DNA of 64,000 nucleotides from JADJOY01 sp046331705 [NCBI: bacterium] (GTDB taxonomy: Bacteria > JADJOY01). The notes beneath the pieces were generated by a model that ran no database searches, had not been told where the DNA came from, and saw only the letters and a program-made list of their open reading frames with translations. The number at the start of each line of letters is the position of its first letter. The stretch's first letter is position 1. Positions 58,076 through 64,000 of this stretch are shown piece after piece. The translations under genes and the position numbers were made by a program. The DNA is taken from the NCBI GenBank assembly GCA_046331705.1, contig JAXLQJ010000017.1, positions 62,001 through 126,000 on the forward strand. The letters run 5' to 3'.

Positions 58076-59049
58076 ATCTCGCCGCCCCCTCGCCAGCGCC
58101 GCTCAGCGCCGCCGCCTCGTTCGTCCACGGCTACCCGTTCGAGGCGTGGTTGGCCGATCGCGGCCGCGCCACGCCGGCCGAGGCCGCGGCGCTGGTCGCG
58201 AGCCTGGCGGCGCAGCTCGAGGCCGCCCGCGCGGTGGGCGTGACGCCCGGGCTGGCGGTGCCGCGGCTGGTTCGCATCGACGCCACGGGCGCCCCGACCC
58301 TCGACGTCTGGGCCGCGACTCGACAGCAGACCCATCCCGAGGATGCGAGCGCCGCGCGGATGAGGTTCGGCCCGCCACCTGGCGAGACGCTCGACGAGCG
58401 CTCGGACGTCTACGTGCTCGGCGTGGTGCTCTACCACCTGCTCACCGGGCGCTTCCCGTGCACGGGCTCGAATCCGGTGGAGCTGGCGCTCGCGCACCGT
58501 CACCACGAGGTCGAAGCGCCCTCACGCATCGTGCCGGGACTGCCGGAGGCGCTCGACGCGCTCACGCTGAGCTGCCTCGCGAAGGACCCCAGCGCCCGTC
58601 CCACGTCGCTCGCCCTGCTCGCCGACAAGCTCACCGGCAAGCTGCCCGAGCCGCTTCGCGAGCCGCCGCCGCCGGCGAATCCCGCTTCGCCGCTGCCGAA
58701 CGTGCGCAGCGCCACGCTTCCGAGCGCCGCTCTGCCACCCGCGCTCGCGGCGCCCGCACCCAGTCGGCGCGGCGGCGCCTGGCCGATCGCGCTCGCGGTG
58801 CTCGCGGCCGCCGCCGGCGGATGGCAGCTCGCGTCCCGATCGACGGCGGGCCGAGACGTCACGATCGCGGCGCCGCTGGCGACCCCCGCGGTCCCCGCAG
58901 CGCCGATGCCGCGCATCGCCGCCGAGCCCACCGCCTCGGCGCCAACGGCGTCGCCCGCAGCGGCGGCCCCCGAGCCCGCGACCCGCGCGGCGACCGCTGC
59001 GCCGGTGACGGCGCCCCCGACGGAGCCCCCGACGCGGCCCACGCCGTAG
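58072..59049 (+). CDS. Truncated pseudokinase with membrane helix, ending at an in-frame TAG
   Basis: Protein of 325 residues up to a TAG at 59047. It has only the C-lobe of a Ser/Thr kinase: DERSDVYVLGVVLYHLLTGR (from D108), then LSCLAKDPSARPTSLALL. There is no glycine loop, catalytic Lys, HRD or DFG, so it cannot be an active kinase. A membrane helix at about 237-254 is followed by a Pro/Ala/Thr linker of 70 residues that meets the stop. Beyond the stop the same frame continues with the same linker composition into a PEGA-domain region, so this and the next entry were probably one protein. Confidence 0.7.
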   Translation: MNLAAPSPAPLSAAASFVHGYPFEAWLADRGRATPAEAAALVASLAAQLEAARAVGVTPGLAVPRLVRIDATGAPTLDVWAATRQQTHPEDASAARMRFGPPPGETLDERSDVYVLGVVLYHLLTGRFPCTGSNPVELALAHRHHEVEAPSRIVPGLPEALDALTLSCLAKDPSARPTSLALLADKLTGKLPEPLREPPPPANPASPLPNVRSATLPSAALPPALAAPAPSRRGGAWPIALAVLAAAAGGWQLASRSTAGRDVTIAAPLATPAVPAAPMPRIAAEPTASAPTASPAAAAPEPATRAATAAPVTAPPTEPPTRPTP

Positions 59050-59178
59050 CGATCGCACCCCGAGACGCCGAGCGCGAGACCACGCACCCAACCCGTCCGC
59101 GCCGCTGCGCCGGCACCGGCGAGCGCGTCCGTCGTCGCGCCGCCCAGTCCGGCGCCAGCCACGACGGTCACGCCCGCC

Positions 59179-59733
59179 GTGCCCGCCGCGCACGGCGATC
59201 ACGAGGCGGAGGTGATGCGATTGCTCGCCGAGGGCGACGCGCTGCTGCGACAGAAGAAGTATCTCGGCGGCAGCGAGCCCGGCGCGCTCGATCGCTATCG
59301 CGCGGTGCTCGAGCTCGCGCCCCAGCACGCCGAGGCGGGCGCCAAGGTCCACCTCATCCGGACGACGTACCTCACCCTCGCCCGCGAGCGTCGCGACGGC
59401 GGCGATTTCGAGGCCGCGCACCGCTACCTGAGCGGCCTCGATCGCGCGTTCCCGGGAGACGCGGAGATCACCCGCGAGCTGCTGGCCGTCGACGCGGCGC
59501 GGGCCGACGCGAGCCGCACCGGCGAGCTCACGATCGAGGTGCGCCCGTGGGGCAACGTGTTCGTGGACGGGAAGTTCGTGGATCAGACGCCGATGCCGCC
59601 GCTCGCCCTGGGCGCCGGTGCCCACAAGATCGAGGTCGAGGGCGAGCGCGGCCGTCGCAAGAGCGTCGACGTGACCGTCCACGGCGGCGAGCACCGACGT
59701 GTCGCGATCGATCTGGAGAGCGGTGATGGCTGA
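59179..59733 (+). CDS. PEGA-domain region (probable continuation of the pseudokinase across the TAG)
   Basis: The frame is the same as the pseudokinase gene, with no frame shift. It opens after TAG 59047-59049 with 43 codons of the same Pro/Ala/Thr linker. A TPR-like helical segment follows (AEGDALLRQKKYLGG to LSGLDRAFPGDAEITRELL), and then a PEGA domain at about residue 484 of the joined protein (VFVDGKFVDQTPMPPLALGA). GTG 59179 is the earliest alternative start and has no ribosome site. PEGA domains are extracytoplasmic beta modules, so this part should be on the far side of the membrane. It overlaps the next gene by 8 bases. Confidence 0.65.
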   Translation: MPAAHGDHEAEVMRLLAEGDALLRQKKYLGGSEPGALDRYRAVLELAPQHAEAGAKVHLIRTTYLTLARERRDGGDFEAAHRYLSGLDRAFPGDAEITRELLAVDAARADASRTGELTIEVRPWGNVFVDGKFVDQTPMPPLALGAGAHKIEVEGERGRRKSVDVTVHGGEHRRVAIDLESGDG

Positions 59734-60709
59734 CACGTCCGCACGAGCACGCCGCGGGCGATGGCTTCTCGTCGCGACCCTCGCGCTGGCGCCGTTCGCG
59801 CTCGCCGCGACCGCCCGCGCCGTCCCCGTGGCGATCGACGATCCCGAGATCGTCGCGGGCATGGACGCGCTCGGCGCCGGCGACGGCGAGCGCGCGCGGA
59901 CCATCCTGGAACGCGTCGCGCCGCGCCTCACCGCCGAGTGCAGCGCGCTACGCGAGAGCCTGGACGGCGACGATGCGCGACTCGTGAGCGCGTGCCACGG
60001 CGCCGCGAGCGCCTGGATCCACCTCGGTCTCGCGCGCGGGCTCGGCAGCGACGGCGCGCTCGCGCACCAGGCTTTCACGCGTGGTCTCGCGCTCGAGCCG
60101 GCGGCGCTGCCGCGCGCAGCGCTCACTCCCCCCAAGCTGCGCAAGCTCTTCGAGGCCGCGCGTCAGGCGGCGCTCGGCCGCGAGCAGGCGGCGGACCCCG
60201 GCGGCATCGCCGGGATCGAGCATCACCCACCGCTCGTCGCCACCCGCGGCCAGCCGCTCCCGCTCGACGTGCGCGTCCACGGCGCGTGGACGAAGGGCGG
60301 TTCGATCGACGTCGTCTACGTCGTCGCGGGATTCGACCAACCGCCGGTGCGCGCCCGGCTTCGCCCCGACGGCGCGCTCGCCAGCACGGAGATCCCCGCG
60401 GGCGTGCTGCTCGCGAGTCGCGTTCTTCACTACCGCTTCGACGCCGTCGATTCCGAGGGACGCGTGCACCGCAGCCGCTGGTACCCGGTGTACGTCGTCG
60501 AATCGCTCGCCGACGTCGAGCGAGGCATTCGGGACCGGCTCGCCGACGAGATCGATGGGCCCGCGCTGGCGTCGATCGACCAGCTGCGCGTCGCCAGCGA
60601 GCTCGCTTCCGCTACGGCCCTCCCCGATGGCGTGAGTCCCGTCGCGCGCCGCCCGGAGTCGCCGGATCGCAGCGTCGCCGGCGAGGTCGCCGCCGCGATC
60701 TTCCGCTGA
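59726..60709 (+). CDS. Exported protein of unknown function in the kinase-like cluster
   Basis: Protein of 327 residues with a signal peptide (1-32, cleavage near ARA-V). The first part has a TPR-like pattern (GMDALGAGDGERARTILERV, SAWIHLGLARGLGSDGALAH) and LTPPKLRKLFEAARQAAL. The second has beta strands (LPLDVRVHGAW, IDVVYVVAG). No family was recognised. It overlaps the PEGA segment by 8 bases and ends 7 bases before the converging kinase gene. Probably it interacts with the PEGA/pseudokinase protein. Confidence 0.68.
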   Translation: MADTSARARRGRWLLVATLALAPFALAATARAVPVAIDDPEIVAGMDALGAGDGERARTILERVAPRLTAECSALRESLDGDDARLVSACHGAASAWIHLGLARGLGSDGALAHQAFTRGLALEPAALPRAALTPPKLRKLFEAARQAALGREQAADPGGIAGIEHHPPLVATRGQPLPLDVRVHGAWTKGGSIDVVYVVAGFDQPPVRARLRPDGALASTEIPAGVLLASRVLHYRFDAVDSEGRVHRSRWYPVYVVESLADVERGIRDRLADEIDGPALASIDQLRVASELASATALPDGVSPVARRPESPDRSVAGEVAAAIFR

Positions 60710-60716
60710 TCCGGGG

Positions 60717-62447
60717 CTACGGCCAGGGCCCGGACTTGGCGCCGTCGCTGTCGAGGGTGAGCGGCGGATCCTCGGAGGCCGGCGGACGCACGCCTGCGGC
60801 GCTGATCGTGTACTTGTCGCAGAGCCCGTCGTCGTCCGTGTCGGTGACCGTGATCGTGTACCAGTAGTCGCTACCGTCCAGCGCGACGCCGAGGTCGGGA
60901 AGCTGCGTGCCGGAGTCACTGTAGGTCTTGGATCCCGGGCAATTGCCCGAGCCGTCGTCGTACGAGAACGAGCCTCCCGAGAAGAGACGCTCGAGGCCGC
61001 TGGCGATGGCTTCGACGTTCCGCCGCGCCTGCGCGCGTGCGTCTGCGATCGGCAACCCCACCGGCGATCCCGGCAAGACGTCGCCATACCCGAGGCGAAT
61101 CAAGAGGGGCCGCAGAAACACCCGCCAGCCCATGCCCGCGGAACCCACCGCCAGCAGCGTCAGCGCGAGCCACCAGGCCCAGCTGCTGGAGCGCGACGCA
61201 CGTCCGCGCCCCGCGCCCGAACGATCCGAGGCGCTCGAGTCCCCGTCCTCGAACGGAAGCGGCGACGGCGGCGTGAGGTGGTTCGGCGCGATTCGCTGCG
61301 GCGGCGCTCCCGCGTGCGAAGCGCTCTCGGGTGGCGGCACGAACGGCGTGCGCTGCTCGAAGAACCGCGACTTGCCCCGCAGATCGCTGGCGATCTGGCG
61401 GGCGTCCGCGTACCGATCGTCCCGATCCTTCGCGAGCGCCTTGAGGATCACGCGCTCGATGCGCTCGGGCAGGTCGGGGCGGTGAGCACGCGGCGGGTCC
61501 GGCTGCTCGTTCACGTGCATGAGCGCCGTCTCGAGCGGCGTCGCTCCCTGGAACGGCACGTCGCCGGTGAACATCTGGTAGAGGACGACGCCGAACGAGT
61601 AGAGATCGGCGCGGTGGTCGAGCGGGACGCCACGCTTCGGGTTCGCTTGCTCCGGCGAGATGTAGACCGGCGTGCCGACCATCTGCCCGCTGGCGCTGAG
61701 CTGGGTGGTGTCGATCGCCTTGGCGAGACCGAAATCGAGGATCTTGACGACCCAGCGGGACTCGGGAGCGTCGGGGTCGAGCAACACCGAGCCGAAGCGC
61801 GTCGCGGGATCGACCAGAAAGATGTTGTGCGGCTTGACGTCGCGATGGATGACACCGCTCGCGTGGGCGTACGCGAGCCCTTGGGCCACCTGGCAGGCGA
61901 CGTCGATGCCATCGGCGATCGAGAGCGGACCGTGCACCTGGATCTGGGTCTTGAGGTCGGTCCCCTCCAGGAACTCCATCGACAGGTAGAACACGTCGCC
62001 CACGTTTCCGAGGTCGAAGACCTTCAGGATGTTCGGGTGCGACAGACGTCGTGCGACGCGGGTCTCGTGCTTGAAGCGCTCGACGATGGTCTCGTCGGCG
62101 GGGATCAGGCTCGGGTGGATGATCTTGAGCGCGACGGTCTCGTCCAGGTCGCGATCGTGGGCGCGGTACACGACCCCCATGCCGCCGCGGCCGATCTTCT
62201 CGACGATGTCGTAGCGCCCCGCCACCAAGGCCCCGGGCCGAAAGAGCGAGGCCCCGAAGTCGGCGCCTGCTTCGGTGGGATACGTGGCCCCCGAACCGGA
62301 CCCCGACCCGGCCGCCGCCGCCGCAGCGGCCGCCGGGTCGCGCGTCGTCACCGCGTTGCCCGCCGCCACCGGCGCGAGCGCCATGCCGCAGCACGTGCAG
62401 ACGGCGGCAGCGCCATCGAGCGCGGTATGACAGCGGGGACAATCCAT
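60717..62447 (-). CDS. Serine/threonine protein kinase with zinc ribbon and pilin-like ectodomain
   Basis: Membrane kinase of 576 residues. An N-terminal zinc ribbon (CPRCHTAL then CTCCG) is followed by a Gly/Ser/Ala linker. The kinase domain (80-350) is intact: GRGGMGVVYRA, K108 in VALKII, D203 in HRDVKPHN, D238 in DFGLA and SPEQ in the activation segment. A membrane helix lies at about 416-440. The periplasmic tail resembles a type IV pilin or GspG C-terminal half (YWYTITVTDTDDDGLCDKYT). No good ribosome site is visible at ATG 62447. It converges with the pseudokinase/PEGA operon. Confidence 0.88.
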   Translation of the reverse strand: MDCPRCHTALDGAAAVCTCCGMALAPVAAGNAVTTRDPAAAAAAAAGSGSGSGATYPTEAGADFGASLFRPGALVAGRYDIVEKIGRGGMGVVYRAHDRDLDETVALKIIHPSLIPADETIVERFKHETRVARRLSHPNILKVFDLGNVGDVFYLSMEFLEGTDLKTQIQVHGPLSIADGIDVACQVAQGLAYAHASGVIHRDVKPHNIFLVDPATRFGSVLLDPDAPESRWVVKILDFGLAKAIDTTQLSASGQMVGTPVYISPEQANPKRGVPLDHRADLYSFGVVLYQMFTGDVPFQGATPLETALMHVNEQPDPPRAHRPDLPERIERVILKALAKDRDDRYADARQIASDLRGKSRFFEQRTPFVPPPESASHAGAPPQRIAPNHLTPPSPLPFEDGDSSASDRSGAGRGRASRSSSWAWWLALTLLAVGSAGMGWRVFLRPLLIRLGYGDVLPGSPVGLPIADARAQARRNVEAIASGLERLFSGGSFSYDDGSGNCPGSKTYSDSGTQLPDLGVALDGSDYWYTITVTDTDDDGLCDKYTISAAGVRPPASEDPPLTLDSDGAKSGPWP

Positions 62448-62716
62448 GGCGGGTCGGCGGGCGGGAGGAATCGGCTAGCGTGATACAAGCCCGCCCCCAA
62501 GCAAAGCCACCGCGACGCACGACCGGGCTCGGTGCCTACCGACGGGCACGCGGCCTGCCGCGCGGCGTGCCGGGCGACTCGAGACGGCCGCCCCACTGGC
62601 GAGCGCGAAGAAGCGCGTCTCACCTCGCCTTTACGGTGCGTTTCACTCGGTGGTAGATCCCGAGCCCTTCCCTGCCCTTCGTCTCCCAGCACGCGATTGC
62701 CCGCTCGTCCCTCGCG

Positions 62717-63874
62717 ATGGACATCGCCCCCCGCGCGGTCGCCACGATCGATCTCGACCGGCTGGCGCGCAACCTGGCGCGCATCCGAGAGCGGGTCGGC
62801 CCGGCGGTGCGCGTGCTGGGTGTGGTGAAGGCGGACGCGTACGGCCACGGCATGGCGCCGATCGCGCGGCGGCTGGTCGCCGAGGGCGTGTGGGGGCTCG
62901 GCGTGTCCTCGCCGAGCGAAGGGCAGTACCTGCGCGGCCTCGGTCTCGCTTGCCCGATCGTGGTGCTCGCGGGCGCGCGTCCCAACGAGGCGCGCGCCGT
63001 GGTCGAAGAGCGGCTGACGCCGATGATCGACGACGCCAGCGACGCGCGCGCGCTCGCCGAGGCCGCGAATGCGCTCGGCCGCACGGTGCGCGTCCACGTC
63101 AAGGTCGACACCGGCATGGGACGGCTCGGGATCGCGCCCGACGAGCTGGTGCCGTTCCTCCGCTTCATCCGATCGCTCGGCGGGCTCGAGGTCGAGGGGC
63201 TGATGTCCCATCTCTCGGTGGCCGAGGACCCCAGCCTCGACGCGCGCCGCTTCACGGCGCGTCAGCTCGCCCTCTTCGACGAGAAGATCGACGAGGCGAC
63301 GCACGCGGGCTTTCGCGTCTCGATGACGCACATCGCCAACAGCGGCGGCACGCTCCACCACGCGGTGGGTCGCCACAACTTGGTGCGACCGGGGCTCGCG
63401 CTCTACGGTGTCGATCCCGATCCCGCCGCCGCCAGCGCGCTCGAACCCGTCATGGAGGTGCGCGGCACCGTGCTCAAGGTGCGCGAGGTCCCGACAGGCA
63501 CGCCGGTGAGCTACCGTCGCCTCTTCGTCACCGAGCGCCCCACGCGCATCGCCGTGCTCGCCTTCGGTTACGCCGACGGCGTTCCCGTGGCACTCTCCAA
63601 CCGTGGCCAGGTGGCGATCGGCGGCAAGCGGCATGCGATCCGGGGCGCGGTGACGATGGACATGACGCTCGTCGACGTGACCGACTCACCCGAGGTTCGC
63701 GCCGGCGACGAAGCGGTGCTCTTCGGCCATGGCGCGGGCAGTCCCGCGGTCGCGGAGGTCGCGTCCCTCGCCGGCACCATTCCCTACGAGATCCTGTGCT
63801 CGGTCGGCCCACGGGTGAAGCGCGTGGTGGTCGCGAGCGACACGCCCCGGCGCGAAGCAGCCCATGGCCGCTGA
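62717..63874 (+). CDS. alr: Alanine racemase
   Basis: PLP-dependent racemase of 385 residues that supplies D-alanine for peptidoglycan. The PLP lysine is in VVKADAYGHG, and the second half has GVRGAVTMDMTLVDV-type sequence (RGAVTMDMTLVDV). A Tyr in VSYRR marks the second catalytic residue region. The end overlaps the MlaE-like gene by 11 bases. The 269 bases before it, up to the divergent kinase gene, hold no recognised feature. Confidence 0.94.
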   Translation: MDIAPRAVATIDLDRLARNLARIRERVGPAVRVLGVVKADAYGHGMAPIARRLVAEGVWGLGVSSPSEGQYLRGLGLACPIVVLAGARPNEARAVVEERLTPMIDDASDARALAEAANALGRTVRVHVKVDTGMGRLGIAPDELVPFLRFIRSLGGLEVEGLMSHLSVAEDPSLDARRFTARQLALFDEKIDEATHAGFRVSMTHIANSGGTLHHAVGRHNLVRPGLALYGVDPDPAAASALEPVMEVRGTVLKVREVPTGTPVSYRRLFVTERPTRIAVLAFGYADGVPVALSNRGQVAIGGKRHAIRGAVTMDMTLVDVTDSPEVRAGDEAVLFGHGAGSPAVAEVASLAGTIPYEILCSVGPRVKRVVVASDTPRREAAHGR

Positions 63875-64000
63875 CGAGATACCGCGGCTGCTCCGCCCGG
63901 TTCGCGCGCTGGGCGAGCGGATCGTCGCCTTCGTCACCGAGGTCGGCGGTGTCGCGTTGCTCTTCGTGCGCGCGCTGCAGTGGATCCCGCGCCGGCCGTT
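63864..64000 (+). CDS. MlaE-like ABC transporter permease (partial, 5' end only)
   Basis: Only 45 codons are in the window. The reading (VRALGERIVAFVTEVGGVAL then LFVRALQWIPRRPF) matches the opening of MlaE/Ttg2-type permeases, with an amphipathic start and the RRPF turn before the first membrane block. MlaE moves phospholipids between membranes with MlaF and MlaD. The start ATG at 63864 overlaps the alr stop. Coverage is too short for certainty. Confidence 0.6.
   Translation, partial: MAADEIPRLLRPVRALGERIVAFVTEVGGVALLFVRALQWIPRRP

Overview
This is a gene-dense, high-G+C window (roughly 70 percent by eye) from a Gram-negative bacterium of deltaproteobacterial grade. Myxococcota or Binatota are the best guesses; the sequence alone does not settle it. 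The pointers are several Ser/Thr kinase-like proteins, parallel beta-helix surface proteins with MopE-type and thrombospondin type 3 calcium repeats, an RRM RNA-binding protein, PilB/PilC, a wax ester synthase-type acyltransferase, and many two-component and c-di-GMP proteins. No rRNA, tRNA, CRISPR array, insertion sequence or prophage was seen. No gap between accepted genes exceeds about 300 bases. Many genes are coupled by 4-base ATGA or GTGA overlaps.

Layout. 1-12.3 kb: the 5' part of a TRAP-type solute-binding protein, a secreted beta-helix protein, the addB-addA recombination nuclease pair, and a MASE1-PAS-GGDEF cyclase. 12.3-16.3 kb: a likely catabolic operon (membrane protein, FAD monooxygenase, FAH-family hydrolase) diverging from a TetR regulator, with two AT-rich candidate operators between them. 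16.3-21.7 kb: a second beta-helix protein, YjbQ, a glutaryl-CoA dehydrogenase-type enzyme, a PilZ-like/pseudokinase/receiver fusion, and Lgt. 21.8-30 kb, minus strand: pilB, pilC and a small exported protein, then DUF4505, WS/DGAT, a beta-propeller protein, an Mpo1-like protein and purC.

30-46.7 kb: a methyltransferase, an SDR, a tandem pair of DUF4139 (MuiA-like) exported proteins of which the first carries inserted PilQ-like N0/N1 secretin domains, a large lipoprotein, a zinc-ribbon protein, an RRM protein that appears to start at ATT, a coupled three-gene operon with a cereblon-like CULT protein and a YkgJ cysteine-cluster protein, and a GlpC-like / DUF3501 / RND exporter cluster.

46.8-64 kb: a signalling-rich segment. 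It holds a MerR regulator with a visible promoter and operator, a soluble MCP-like protein, a CheA with a degenerate receiver, a REC-GGDEF-EAL protein, a TetR/DciA-like pair, and a histidine kinase / NtrC / degenerate NtrC operon. A kinase-related cluster follows, in which a pseudokinase-linker-PEGA protein is split by an in-frame TAG, next to an intact Ser/Thr kinase with a pilin-like ectodomain. The window ends with alanine racemase and the start of an MlaE-like permease.

The most unusual items are the DUF4139-PilQ N0/N1 chimera, the ATT-initiated RRM gene, the CULT/YkgJ operon, the chemosensory-like module apparently feeding a c-di-GMP enzyme, and the cluster of degenerate kinases and activators.
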